Shown: piece after piece, positions 51,700 through 64,000 of the stretch
Position numbering within the stretch: the stretch's first letter is position 1
How the letters are laid out: each line of letters begins with the position of its first letter
Assembly: GCA_963402885.1 (NCBI GenBank)
Contig: OY727097.1
Coordinates: 17,608,001-17,672,000, forward strand
Direction: 5' to 3'
Source of the DNA: Antedon bifida
Lineage: Eukaryota > Echinodermata > Crinoidea > Comatulida > Antedonidae
DNA: 64,000 nt
Position numbers and translations under genes: made by a program
Notes under the pieces: model-generated
Databases searched by the model: none
Told to the model about the DNA's origin: nothing
Seen by the model: the letters and a program-made list of their open reading frames with translations, nothing else

Positions 51700-52183
51700 A
51701 TTTAGGTTACTCGTAGTTCGGATAATAGTCGAATGGTAGCTTTTCAGATAATTCAGTTGACTTTAATAGTTGAATGCCGTAGAAATCAAAGGCACACCAT
51801 TTTAAAAATGTCTTTGTTGGTTAGATATTAATGAAAGAACAAGAAAAACACAATAGAAACAATGGCTGCGTTGAGTAACGCGGGCGCAATCGCAACAATA
51901 AACAATTTTAAAACAATAGAAACGGTAAAGCAAAGAAAGCGGATGACACTTTAATGATTTGTCGGTATGAAATTAAAACTTCCAATACTATTACAAACAA
52001 CTAGCATTTAAATTTAGTTGATATGAAAATATGTTTGAGAATAGACTACAGTTACTGTAAGTTACAGAAGATTATATTACCATTTACATTATGACACTGT
52101 AACTGAATATAAATACCAGAATGACACTTGTACAACAATACCAAGCCAATATCTCAGCTAAGAACGTGGTATGGCGTTTAAGC

Positions 52184-52349
52184 ATACTTACCTGGCACAG
52201 GAGCGACTTTGATCAGGAAGGAATGTCCTCCCAAGATGAGGCCTCGGCATTGCACACACGGCTGCGGTTGACCCTTGCGATTCCCCCAAACGTGGGGAAC
52301 TCGGGTGTATAATTTATGGTAGCGGGGGACTGCGTTCGCGCTAACCCCC
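52184..52349 (+). ncRNA. U1: U1 snRNA, copy 26
   Basis: Standard sequence. Confidence 0.95.
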
Positions 52350-52690
52350 AATTCGACATTAATATTAGATAGCCTATGCAGTTCACGATAATCGTTAGGT
52401 TAATTAAGAACACTTGATATATAACTATTTATGGTTACATTATCTGTTAAGAAACTTTGTTGGTTTGTAACTATATTTATTTTTCCTTTACAACTGTTGG
52501 TATAGAATATTAACATGCATTGAACGCTTCATGATTATTTCGAAGAATAATATCAATTATAGGCTCAAACTCTAGATTAAACAACATAAAGTAGTCTATT
52601 ATAGAACTTATACTTATTTAAATACTTTTATTATTATATTTCATTTACAATATGTATTAAATGCTATTTAATTATAGATATTTTATTTAT

Positions 52691-53445
52691 TTACATGTCA
52701 TATTGTTCTTGTCGAAGAAGTTTGGCGATAGAAAACCTTTGACATTTTACACTCAATGATGAAGACGTAGTATGTACACCGTTTAATTGTTCTGTTTCAG
52801 TTTGTAAGCAATGTTGTTTTTCGCCATTTCTATCGCTGCAATTCAAGTGGTTTATGGATTGGAGATCTAGCTCCATCGGTGCATTGCGTGATATCGTATA
52901 CAGGTATGCCACCCACTCGTTGTAAGTGTTGGATGTTACGTGGTACTTCGTTCCATTCACTATAATGATATATGGCAGATAGTATTGCCAACCGTCTGTC
53001 AATCGATACCTATAACAAGAAAACAAACTTATTTATTAATAATGATGATCATGTAAATAAATAATAAGGATGATAATCAATGGTATTTCTGTTAAAATTA
53101 CAAATGTAGGGAGCATTATTAAGTAAAATGACAAAGTACTGTAACCGAATAAGTACTGTAAGTAAGTTGCAGGCAGTGAGTTTTATTTAAGAAAAGGTTA
53201 TTACAAATAATGCGTTACCTGTAAAGGCCAACATAGTTATTGCAATGAATAAGTTGGTTTAATAATGTAAATCACATACCTGTGTCTGTCAACCTTTTCG
53301 ATATACGGAGATTCACTGAAGATCTGACGAACGCATTCTCTGACATTCCTCATGTTATACTTCTCCGGACAAATTGTATCAATAATATGCAGCACGTTTA
53401 GAGAACCGCTGGTAGTATCTGGACAACGGAGAAGAGCCGCCACAA
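52691..53445 (-). pseudogene. Protein gene copy 31, 5' end deleted
   Basis: Lacks the start through the 266-bp deletion. Confidence 0.7.
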
Positions 53446-53730
53446 TAAACAATTTTAAAACAATAGAAACGGTAAAGCAAAGAAAGCGGATGACACTTTA
53501 ATGATTTGTCGGTATGAAATTAAAACTTCCAATACTATTACAAACAACTAGCATTTAAATTTAGTTGATATGAAAATATGTTTGAGAATAGACTACAGTT
53601 ACTGTAAGTTACAGAAGATTATATTACCATTTACATTATGACACTGTAACTGAATATAAATACCAGAATGACACTTGTACAACAATACCAAGCCAATATC
53701 TCAGCTAAGAACGTGGTATGGCGTTTAAGC

Positions 53731-53896
53731 ATACTTACCTGGCACAGGAGCGACTTTGATCAGGAAGGAATGTCCTCCCAAGATGAGGCCTCGGCATTGC
53801 ACACACGGCTGCGGTTGACCCTTGCGATTCCCCCAAACGTGGGGAACTCGGGTGTATAATTTATGGTAGCGGGGGACTGCGTTCGCGCTAACCCCC
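53731..53896 (+). ncRNA. U1: U1 snRNA, copy 27
   Basis: Standard sequence. Confidence 0.95.
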
Positions 53897-54237
53897 AATT
53901 CGACATTAATATTAGATAGCCTATGCAGTTCACGATAATCGTTAGGTTAATTAAGAACACTTGATATATAACTATTTATGGTTACATTATCTGTTAAGAA
54001 ACTTTGTTGGTTTGTAACTATATTTATTTTTCCTTTACAACTGTTGGTATAGAATATTAACATGCATTGAACGCTTCATGATTATTTCGAAGAATAATAT
54101 CAATTATAGGCTCAAACTCTAGATTAAACAACATAAAGTAGTCTATTATAGAACTTATACTTATTTAAATACTTTTATTATTATATTTCATTTACAATAT
54201 GTATTAAATGCTATTTAATTATAGATATTTTATTTAT

Positions 54238-55059
54238 TTACATGTCATATTGTTCTTGTCGAAGAAGTTTGGCGATAGAAAACCTTTGACATTTTACACT
54301 CAATGATGAAGACGTAGTATGTACACCGTTTAATTGTTCTGTTTCAGTTTGTAAGCAATGTTGTTTTTCGCCATTTCTATCGCTGCAATTCAAGTGGTTT
54401 ATGGATTGGAGATCTAGCTCCATCGGTGCATTGCGTGATATCGTATACAGGTATGCCACCCACTCGTTGTAAGTGTTGGATGTTACGTGGTACTTCGTTC
54501 CATTCACTATAATGATATATGGCAGATAGTATTGCCAACCGTCTGTCAATCGATACCTATAACAAGAAAACAAACTTATTTATTAATAATGATGATCATG
54601 TAAATAAATAATAAGGATGATAATCAATGGTATTTCTGTTAAAATTACAAATGTAGGGAGCATTATTAAGTAAAATGACAAAGTACTGTAACCGAATAAG
54701 TACTGTAAGTAAGTTGCAGGCAGTGAGTTTTATTTAAGAAAAGGTTATTACAAATAATGCGGTACCTGTAAAGGCCAACATAGTTATTGCAATGAATAAG
54801 TTGGTTTAATAATGTAAATCACATACCTGTGTCTGTCAACCTTTTCGATATACGGAGATTCACTGAAGATCTGACGAACGCATTCTCTGACATTCCTCAT
54901 GTTATACTTCTCCGGACAAATTGTATCAATAATATGCAGCACGTTTAGAGAACCGCTGGTAGTATCTGGACAACGGAGAAGAGCCGCCACAACAAGTTCT
55001 TGAAATGATAGAGGCATCATCAATGTATCGGTGAGATCGGAGAACATCATGCAAGACAT
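54238..55059 (-). CDS. Protein gene copy 32
   Basis: Complete two-exon copy with majority protein and the altered internal donor in the intron. Confidence 0.6.
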
Positions 55060-55543
55060 ATTTAGGTTACTCGTAGTTCGGATAATAGTCGAATGGTAGC
55101 TTTTCAGATAATTCAGTTGACTTTAATAGTTGAATGCCGTAGAAATCAAAGGCACACCATTTTAAAAATGTCTTTGTTGGTTAGATATTAATGAAAGAAC
55201 AAGAAAAACACAATAGAAACAATGGCTGCGTTGAGTAACGCGGGCGCAATCGCAACAATAAACAATTTTAAAACAATAGAAACGGTAAAGCAAAGAAAGC
55301 GGATGACACTTTAATGATTTGTCGGTATGAAATTAAAACTTCCAACACTATTACAAACAACTAGCATTTAAATTTAGTTGATATGAAAATATGTTTGAGA
55401 ATAGACTACAGTTACTGTAAGTTACAGAAGATTATATTACCATTTACATTATGACACTGTAACTGAATATAAATACCAGAATGACACTTGTACAACAATA
55501 CCAAGCCAATATCTCAGCTAAGAACGTGGTATGGCGTTTAAGC

Positions 55544-55709
55544 ATACTTACCTGGCACAGGAGCGACTTTGATCAGGAAGGAATGTCCTTCCAAGATGAG
55601 GCCTCGGCATTGCACACACGGCTGCGGTTGACCCTTGCGATTCCCCCAAACGTGGGGAACTCGGGTGTATAATTTATGGTAGCGGGGGACTGCGTTCGCG
55701 CTAACCCCC
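55544..55709 (+). ncRNA. U1: U1 snRNA, copy 28 with C47T
   Basis: Complete copy with C47T. Confidence 0.94.
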
Positions 55710-56068
55710 AATTCGACATTAATATTAGATAGCCTATGCAGTTCACGATAATCGTTAGGTTAATTAAGAACACTTGATATATAACTATTTATGGTTACAT
55801 TATCTGTTAAGAAACTTTGTTGGTTTGTAACTATATTTATTTTTCCTTTACAACTTTTGGTATAGAATATTAACATGCATTGAACGCTTCATGATTATTT
55901 CGAAGAATAATATCAATTATAGGCTCAAACTCTAGATTAAACAACATAAAGTAGTCTATTATAGAACTTATACTTATTTAAATACTTTTATTACTTTCTG
56001 TTAAACGATAATTATATTTCATTTACAATATGTATTAAATGCTATTTAATTATAGATATTTTATTTAT

Positions 56069-56890
56069 TTACATGTCATATTGTTCTTGTCGAAGAAGTT
56101 TGGCGATAGAAAACCTTTGACATTTTACACTCAATGATGAAGACGTAGTATGTACACCGTTTAATTGTTCTGTTTCAGTTTGTAAGCAATGTTGTTTTTC
56201 GCCATTTCTATCGCTGCAATTCAAGTGGTTTATGGATTGGAGATCTAGCTCCATCGGTGCATTGCGTGATATCGTATACAGGTATGCCACCCACTCGTTG
56301 TAAGTGTTGGATGTTACGTGGTACTTCGTTCCATACACTATAATGATATATGGCAGATAGTATTGCCAACCGTCTGTCAATCGATACCTATAACAAGAAA
56401 ACAAACTTATTTATTAATAATGATGATCATGTAAATAAATAATAAGGATGTTAATCAATGGTATTTCTGTTAAAATTACAAATGTAGGGAGCATTATTAA
56501 GTAAAATGACAAAGTACTGTAACCGAATAAGTACTGTAAGTAAGTTGCAGGCAGTGAGTTTTATTTAAGAAAAGGTTATTACAAATAATGCGTTACCTGT
56601 AAAGGCCAACATAGTTATTGCAATGAATAAGTTGGTTTAATAATGTAAATCACATACCTGTGTCTGTCAACCTTTTCGATATACGGAGATTCACTGAAGA
56701 TCTGACGAACGCATTCTCTGACATTCCTCATGTTATACTTCTCCGGACAAATTGTATCAATAATATGCAGCACGTTTAGAGAACCGCTGGTAGTATCTGG
56801 ACAACGGAGAAGAGCCGCCACAACAAGTTCTTGAAATGATAGAGGCATCATCAATGTATCGGTGAGATCGGAGAACATCATGCAAGACAT
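56069..56890 (-). CDS. Protein gene copy 33, N96Y
   Basis: Complete two-exon copy with Tyr96 and the same intron A to T change as copy 21, although 20.6 kb away. Confidence 0.6.
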
Positions 56891-57374
56891 ATTTAGGTTA
56901 CTCGTAGTTCGGATAATAGTCGAATGGTAGCTTTTCAGATAATTCAGTTGACTTTAATAGTTGAATGCCGTAGAAATCAAAGGCACACCATTTTAAAAAT
57001 GTCTTTGTTGGTTAGATATTAATGAAAGAACAAGAAAAACACAATAGAAACAATGGCTGCGTTGAGTAACGCGGGCGCAATCGCAACAATAAACAATTTT
57101 AAAACAATAGAAACGGTAAAGCAAAGAAAGCGGATGACACTTTAATGATTTGTCGGTATGAAATTAAAACTTCCAATACTATTACAAACAACTAGCATTT
57201 AAATTTAGTTGATATGAAAATATGTTTGAGAATAGACTACAGTTACTGTAAGTTACAGAAGATTATATTACCATTTACATTATGACACTGTAACTGAATA
57301 TAAATACCAGAATGACACTTGTACAACAATACCAAGCCAATATCTCAGCTAAGAACGTGGTATGGCGTTTAAGC

Positions 57375-57540
57375 ATACTTACCTGGCACAGGAGCGACTT
57401 TGATCAGGAAGGAATGTCCTCCCAAGATGAGGCCTCGGCATTGCACACACGGCTGCGGTTGACCCTTGCGATTCCCCCAAACGTGGGGAACTCGGGTGTA
57501 TAATTTATGGTAGCGGGGGACTGCGTTCGCGCTAACCCCC
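57375..57540 (+). ncRNA. U1: U1 snRNA, copy 29
   Basis: Standard sequence. Confidence 0.95.
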
Positions 57541-57881
57541 AATTCGACATTAATATTAGATAGCCTATGCAGTTCACGATAATCGTTAGGTTAATTAAGA
57601 ACACTTGATATATAACTATTTATGGTTACATTATCTGTTAAGAAACTTTGTTGGTTTGTAACTATATTTATTTTTCCTTTACAACTGTTGGTATAGAATA
57701 TTAACATGCATTGAACGCTTCATGATTATTTCGAAGAATAATATCAATTATAGGCTCAAACTCTAGATTAAACAACATAAAGTAGTCTATTATAGAACTT
57801 ATACTTATTTAAATACTTTTATTATTATATTTCATTTACAATATGTATTAAATGCTATTTAATTATAGATATTTTATTTAT

Positions 57882-58636
57882 TTACATGTCATATTGTTCT
57901 TGTCGAAGAAGTTTGGCGATAGAAAACCTTTGACATTTTACACTCAATGATGAAGACGTAGTATGTACACCGTTTAATTGTTCTGTTTCAGTTTGTAAGC
58001 AATGTTGTTTTTCGCCATTTCTATCGCTGCAATTCAAGTGGTTTATGGATTGGAGATCTAGCTCCATCGGTGCATTGCGTGATATCGTATACAGGTATGC
58101 CACCCACTCGTTGTAAGTGTTGGATGTTACGTGGTACTTCGTTCCATTCACTATAATGATATATGGCAGATAGTATTGCCAACCGTCTGTCAATCGATAC
58201 CTATAACAAGAAAACAAACTTATTTATTAATAATGATGATCATGTAAATAAATAATAAGGATGATAATCAATGGTATTTATGTTAAAATTACAAATGTAG
58301 GGAGCATTATTAAGTAAAATGACAAAGTACTGTAACCGAATAAGTACTGTAAGTAAGTTGCAGGCAGTGAGTTTTATTTAAGAAAAGGTTATTACAAATA
58401 ATGCGTTACCTGTAAAGGCCAACATAGTTATTGCAATGAATAAGTTGGTTTAATAATGTAAATCACATACCTGTGTCTGTCAACCTTTTCGATATACGGA
58501 GATTCACTGAAGATCTGACGAACGCATTCTCTGACATTCCTCATGTTATACTTCTCCGGACAAATTGTATCAATAATATGCAGCACGTTTAGAGAACCAC
58601 TGGTAGTATCTGGACAACGGAGAAGAGCCGCCACAA
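57882..58636 (-). pseudogene. Protein gene copy 34, 5' end deleted
   Basis: Lacks the start through the 266-bp deletion; also has a silent change in a Ser codon (AGC to AGT near 58599) and a C to A change in the intron near 58279. Confidence 0.7.
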
Positions 58637-58921
58637 TAAACAATTTTAAAACAATAGAAACGGTAAAGCAAAGAAAGCGGATGACACTTTAATGATTTGT
58701 CGGTATGAAATTAAAACTTCCAATACTATTACAAACAACTAGCATTTAAATTTAGTTGATATGAAAATATGTTTGAGAATAGACTACAGTTACTGTAAGT
58801 TACAGAAGATTATATTACCATTTACATTATGACACTGTAACTGAATATAAATACCAGAATGACACTTGTACAACAATACCAAGCCAATATCTCAGCTAAG
58901 AACGTGGTATGGCGTTTAAGC

Positions 58922-59087
58922 ATACTTACCTGGCACAGGAGCGACTTTGATCAGGAAGGAATGTCCTCCCAAGATGAGGCCTCGGCATTGCACACACGGC
59001 TGCGGTTGACCCTTGCGATTCCCCCAAACGTGGGGAACTCGGGTGTATAATTTATGGTAGCGGGGGACTGCGTTCGCGCTAACCCCC
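58922..59087 (+). ncRNA. U1: U1 snRNA, copy 30
   Basis: Standard sequence. Confidence 0.95.
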
Positions 59088-59428
59088 AATTCGACATTAA
59101 TATTAGATAGCCTATGCAGTTCACGATAATCGTTAGGTTAATTAAGAACACTTGATATATAACTATTTATGGTTACATTATCTGTTAAGAAACTTTGTTG
59201 GTTTGTAACTATATTTATTTTTCCTTTACAACTGTTGGTATAGAATATTAACATGCATTGAACGCTTCATGATTATTTCGAAGAATAATATCAATTATAG
59301 GCTCAAACTCTAGATTAAACAACATAAAGTAGTCTATTATAGAACTTATACTTATTTAAATACTTTTATTATTATATTTCATTTACAATATGTATTAAAT
59401 GCTATTTAATTATAGATATTTTATTTAT

Positions 59429-60183
59429 TTACATGTCATATTGTTCTTGTCGAAGAAGTTTGGCGATAGAAAACCTTTGACATTTTACACTCAATGATGA
59501 AGACGTAGTATGTACACCGTTTAATTGTTCTGTTTCAGTTTGTAAGCAATGTTGTTTTTCGCCATTTCTATCGCTGCAATTCAAGTGGTTTATGGATTGG
59601 AGATCTAGCTCCATCGGTGCATTGCGTGATATCGTATACAGGTATGCCACCCACTCGTTGTAAGTGTTGGATGTTACGTGGTACTTCGTTCCATTCACTA
59701 TAATGATATATGGCAGATAGTATTGCCAACCGTCTGTCAATCGATACCTATAACAAGAAAACAAACTTATTTATTAATAATGATGATCATGTAAATAAAT
59801 AATAAGGATGATAATCAATGGTATTTCTGTTAAAATTACAAATGTAGGGAGCATTATTAAGTAAAATGACAAAGTACTGTAACCGAATAAGTACTGTAAG
59901 TAAGTTGCAGGCAGTGAGTTTTATTTAAGAAAAGGTTATTACAAATAATGCGTTACCTGTAAAGGCCAACATAGTTATTGCAATGAATAAGTTGGTTTAA
60001 TAATGTAAATCACATACCTGTGTCTGTCAACCTTTTCGATATACGGAGATTCACTGAAGATCTGACGAACGCATTCTCTGACATTCCTCATGTTATACTT
60101 CTCCGGACAAATTGTATCAATAATATGCAGCACGTTTAGAGAACCGCTGGTAGTATCTGGACAACGGAGAAGAGCCGCCACAA
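59429..60183 (-). pseudogene. Protein gene copy 35, 5' end deleted
   Basis: Lacks the start through the 266-bp deletion. It directly follows another 1,547-bp unit, the only place where two such units are adjacent. Confidence 0.7.
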
Positions 60184-60468
60184 TAAACAATTTTAAAACA
60201 ATAGAAACGGTAAAGCAAAGAAAGCGGATGACACTTTAATGATTTGTCGGTATGAAATTAAAACTTCCAATACTATTACAAACAACTAGCATTTAAATTT
60301 AGTTGATATGAAAATATGTTTGAGAATAGACTACAGTTACTGTAAGTTACAGAAGATTATATTACCATTTACATTATGACACTGTAACTGAATATAAATA
60401 CCAGAATGACACTTGTACAACAATACCAAGCCAATATCTCAGCTAAGAACGTGGTATGGCGTTTAAGC

Positions 60469-60634
60469 ATACTTACCTGGCACAGGAGCGACTTTGATCA
60501 GGAAGGAATGTCCTCCCAAGATGAGGCCTCGGCATTGCACACACGGCTGCGGTTGACCCTTGCGATTCCCCCAAACGTGGGGAACTCGGGTGTATAATTT
60601 ATGGTAGCGGGGGACTGCGTTCGCGCTAACCCCC
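60469..60634 (+). ncRNA. U1: U1 snRNA, copy 31
   Basis: Standard sequence. Confidence 0.95.
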
Positions 60635-60975
60635 AATTCGACATTAATATTAGATAGCCTATGCAGTTCACGATAATCGTTAGGTTAATTAAGAACACTT
60701 GATATATAACTATTTATGGTTACATTATCTGTTAAGAAACTTTGTTGGTTTGTAACTATATTTATTTTTCCTTTACAACTGTTGGTATAGAATATTAACA
60801 TGCATTGAACGCTTCATGATTATTTCGAAGAATAATATCAATTATAGGCTCAAACTCTAGATTAAACAACATAAAGTAGTCTATTATAGAACTTATACTT
60901 ATTTAAATACTTTTATTATTATATTTCATTTACAATATGTATTAAATGCTATTTAATTATAGATATTTTATTTAT

Positions 60976-61797
60976 TTACATGTCATATTGTTCTTGTCGA
61001 AGAAGTTTGGCGATAGAAAACCTTTGACATTTTACACTCAATGATGAAGACGTAGTATGTACACCGTTTAATTGTTCTGTTTCAGTTTGTAAGCAATGTT
61101 GTTTTTCGCCATTTCTATCGCTGCAATTCAAGTGGTTTATGGATTGGAGATCTAGCTCCATCGGTGCATTGCGTGATATCGTATACAGGTATGCCACCCA
61201 CTCGTTGTAAGTGTTGGATGTTACGTGGTACTTCGTTCCATTCACTATAATGATATATGGCAGATAGTATTGCCAACCGTCTGTCAATCGATACCTATAA
61301 CAAGAAAACAAACTTATTTATTAATAATGATGATCATGTAAATAAATAATAAGGATGATAATCAATGGTATTTCTGTTAAAATTACAAATGTAGGGAGCA
61401 TTATTAAGTAAAATGACAAAGTACTGTAACCGAATAAGTACTGTAAGTAAGTTGCAGGCAGTGAGTTTTATTTAAGAAAAGGTTATTACAAATAATGCGT
61501 TACCTGTAAAGGCCAACATAGTTATTGCAATGAATAAGTTGGTTTAATAATGTAAATCACATACCTGTGTCTGTCAACCTTTTCGATATACGGAGATTCA
61601 CTGAAGATCTGACGAACGCATTCTCTGACATTCCTCATGTTATACTTCTCCGGACAAATTGTATCAATAATATGCAGCACGTTTAGAGAACCGCTGGTAG
61701 TATCTGGACAACGGAGAAGAGCCGCCACAACAAGTTCTTGAAATGATAGAGGCATCATCAATGTATCGGTGAGATCGGAGAACATCATGCAAGACAT
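60976..61797 (-). CDS. Protein gene copy 36
   Basis: Complete two-exon copy with the majority protein sequence. Confidence 0.6.
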
Positions 61798-62281
61798 ATT
61801 TAGGTTACTCGTAGTTCGGATAATAGTCGAATGGTAGCTTTTCAGATAATTCAGTTGACTTTAATAGTTGAATGCCGTAGAAATCAAAGGCACACCATTT
61901 TAAAAATGTCTTTGTTGGTTAGATATTAATGAAAGAACAAGAAAAACACAATAGAAACAATGGCTGCGTTGAGTAACGCGGGCGCAATCGCAACAATAAA
62001 CAATTTTAAAACAATAGAAACGGTAAAGCAAAGAAAGCGGATGACACTTTAATGATTTGTCGGTATGAAATTAAAACTTCCAATACTATTACAAACAACT
62101 AGCATTTAAATTTAGTTGATATGAAAATATGTTTGAGAATAGACTACAGTTACTGTAAGTTACAGAAGATTATATTACCATTTACATTATGACACTGTAA
62201 CTGAATATAAATACCAGAATGACACTTGTACAACAATACCAAGCCAATATCTCAGCTAAGAACGTGGTATGGCGTTTAAGC

Positions 62282-62447
62282 ATACTTACCTGGCACAGGA
62301 GCGACTTTGATCAGGAAGGAATGTCCTCCCAAGATGAGGCCTCGGCATTGCACACACGGCTGCGGTTGACCCTTGCGATTCCCCCAAACGTGGGGAACTC
62401 GGGTGTATAATTTATGGTAGCGGGGGACTGCGTTCGCGCTAACCCCC
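62282..62447 (+). ncRNA. U1: U1 snRNA, copy 32
   Basis: Standard sequence. The following spacer has a unique C to G change at 62762. Confidence 0.95.
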
Positions 62448-62788
62448 AATTCGACATTAATATTAGATAGCCTATGCAGTTCACGATAATCGTTAGGTTA
62501 ATTAAGAACACTTGATATATAACTATTTATGGTTACATTATCTGTTAAGAAACTTTGTTGGTTTGTAACTATATTTATTTTTCCTTTACAACTGTTGGTA
62601 TAGAATATTAACATGCATTGAACGCTTCATGATTATTTCGAAGAATAATATCAATTATAGGCTCAAACTCTAGATTAAACAACATAAAGTAGTCTATTAT
62701 AGAACTTATACTTATTTAAATACTTTTATTATTATATTTCATTTACAATATGTATTAAATGGTATTTAATTATAGATATTTTATTTAT

Positions 62789-63610
62789 TTACATGTCATA
62801 TTGTTCTTGTCGAAGAAGTTTGGCGATAGAAAACCTTTGACATTTTACACTCAATGATGAAGACGTAGTATGTACACCGTTTAATTGTTCTGTTTCAGTT
62901 TGTAAGCAATGTTGTTTTTCGCCATTTCTATCGCTGCAATTCAAGTGGTTTATGGATTGGAGATCTAGCTCCATCGGTGCATTGCGTGATATCGTATACA
63001 GGTATGCCACCCACTCGTTGTAAGTGTTGGATGTTACGTGGTACTTCGTTCCATTCACTATAATGATATATGGCAGATAGTATTGCCAACCGTCTGTCAA
63101 TCGATACCTATAACAAGAAAACAAACTTATTTATTAATAATGATGATCATGTAAATAAATAATAAGGATGATAATCAATGGTATTTCTGTTAAAATTACA
63201 AATGTAGGGAGCATTATTAAGTAAAATGACAAAGTACTGTAACCGAATAAGTACTGTAAGTAAGTTGCAGGCAGTGAGTTTTATTTAAGAAAAGGTTATT
63301 ACAAATAATGCGTTACCTGTAAAGGCCAACATAGTTATTGCAATGAATAAGTTGGTTTAATAATGTAAATCACATACCTGTGTCTGTCAACCTTTTCGAT
63401 ATACGGAGATTCACTGAAGATCTGACGAACGCATTCTCTGACATTCCTCATGTTATACTTCTCCGGACAAATTGTATCAATAATATGCAGCACGTTTAGA
63501 GAACCGCTGGTAGTATCTGGACAACGGAGAAGAGCCGCCACAACAAGTTCTTGAAATGATAGAGGCATCATCAATGTATCGGTGAGATCGGAGAACATCA
63601 TGCAAGACAT
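62789..63610 (-). CDS. Protein gene copy 37
   Basis: Complete two-exon copy with the majority protein sequence. Confidence 0.6.
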
Positions 63611-64000
63611 ATTTAGGTTACTCGTAGTTCGGATAATAGTCGAATGGTAGCTTTTCAGATAATTCAGTTGACTTTAATAGTTGAATGCCGTAGAAATCAA
63701 AGGCACACCATTTTAAAAATGTCTTTGTTGGTTAGATATTAATGAAAGAACAAGAAAAACACAATAGAAACAATGGCTGCGTTGAGTAACGCGGGCGCAA
63801 TCGCAACAATAAACAATTTTAAAACAATAGAAACGGTAAAGCAAAGAAAGCGGATGACACTTTAATGATTTGTCGGTATGAAATTAAAACTTCCAATACT
63901 ATTACAAACAACTAGCATTTAAATTTAGTTGATATGAAAATATGTTTGAGAATAGACTACAGTTACTGTAAGTTACAGAAGATTATATTACCATTTACAT
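63611..64000. promoter_or_regulatory. Divergent region, cut by right window edge
   Basis: This is the start of another divergent intergenic region with the small ORF at 63773-63865. The sequence ends before U1; by the standard spacing the next U1 would begin about 95 bp after nucleotide 63610+390, just outside the window. Confidence 0.6.

Larger units (their letters stand above)
46308..56404. repeat. Higher-order repeat, 3.36 kb, three copies
   Basis: Unit lengths run 1547-1812, 1547-1813, 1547-1831. Each block joins a 5'-deleted protein copy to a complete one. A T to G change in the intron's internal donor (GTAACG to GTACCG) recurs at 48042, 51402 and 54762, 3,360 bp apart. The changes AACACTATTAC (48626 and 55346) and C47T in U1 (48824 and 55544) recur at 6,720 bp, suggesting an exchange across two blocks. 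The third block retains the 18-bp spacer segment in its last unit. Confidence 0.85.
1..64000. repeat. Tandem array of about 37 U1 snRNA + protein gene units
   Basis: The whole window is head-to-tail copies of one unit. Distances between equivalent points (3' exon edges at 1539, 2513, 4344, 6175, 8006, 9553, 11384 and so on to 63124) give unit lengths of 1,831 (standard), 1,834, 1,830, 1,813, 1,812, 1,787, 1,547, 1,436 and 974 bp. Copies differ by only a few substitutions each outside the shared deletions. No copy is inverted and no foreign insertion interrupts the array. Both ends of the window lie inside a unit, so the array is longer than 64 kb. The near identity fits recent homogenisation by unequal exchange or gene conversion; collapse or expansion during assembly cannot be judged from sequence alone. 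Confidence 0.98.

Noticed and set aside
1-64000. CRISPR array or bacterial repeat
   Set aside because: Units are 1-1.8 kb with no short repeat/spacer alternation, and contain U1 snRNA and a spliced gene.
1-64000. rDNA, 5S or other snRNA genes within the unit
   Set aside because: I looked for 5S, U2, U4, U5, U6 and spliced-leader landmarks on both strands and recognised none.
1-64000. Transposon as the driver of amplification
   Set aside because: No terminal inverted repeats, long terminal repeats, target-site duplications, reverse transcriptase or transposase are visible; deletion junctions have only 2-4 nt microhomology.

Overview
The window is one uninterrupted tandem array of about 37 copies of a unit that is normally 1,831 bp long. 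It is A+T-rich, contains no unique flanking DNA and starts and ends inside a unit. I see no rRNA, tRNA, CRISPR, bacterial operon or transposase. The presence of a spliceosomal U1 snRNA with metazoan-type secondary structure and of a spliced, AATAAA-terminated protein gene makes this an animal nuclear genome, probably an invertebrate; the lineage cannot be fixed from this sequence.

The standard unit, left to right on the + strand, holds: (1) a 484-bp divergent intergenic region containing a + strand 30-codon ORF and the U1 upstream region (195-678 in the first unit); (2) a 166-nt U1 snRNA gene on + (679-844); (3) an A+T-rich 359-bp convergent spacer with a 3'-box-like element next to U1 (845-1203); (4) a two-exon gene on - (1204-2025, one 270-bp intron) for an unrecognised 183-residue protein whose first 80 or so residues look like a winged helix of forkhead type. 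The protein gene and U1 point at each other across the spacer and away from each other across the divergent region.

There are 32 U1 loci (31 complete, one lacking stem-loop II) and 38 protein-gene loci including the copy cut by the left edge (30 complete in the window, 3 of these with a premature stop near the C terminus; 6 lacking the 5' end; 1 lacking the 3' end; 1 cut by the edge). Unit lengths fall into classes caused by a few deletions: 18 bp in the spacer (1,813), 266 bp over the protein start (1,547 with the 18-bp loss), 395 bp over U1 (1,436), 25 bp inside U1 (1,787 with other small losses) and 857 bp (974). Each deletion class except the 25-bp and 857-bp ones recurs, and the classes recur in order, giving higher-order repeats of 2.8, 5.1, 6.9 and 3.36 kb. 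This is what repeated unequal exchange of multi-unit blocks would leave.

U1 snRNA pairs with 5' splice sites in the spliceosome; the protein has no assigned role. The most notable points are the co-amplification of U1 with an unrecognised, putatively DNA-binding protein, the U1 loop I base change found in every copy, and a juxtaposed acceptor/donor inside the protein gene's intron.
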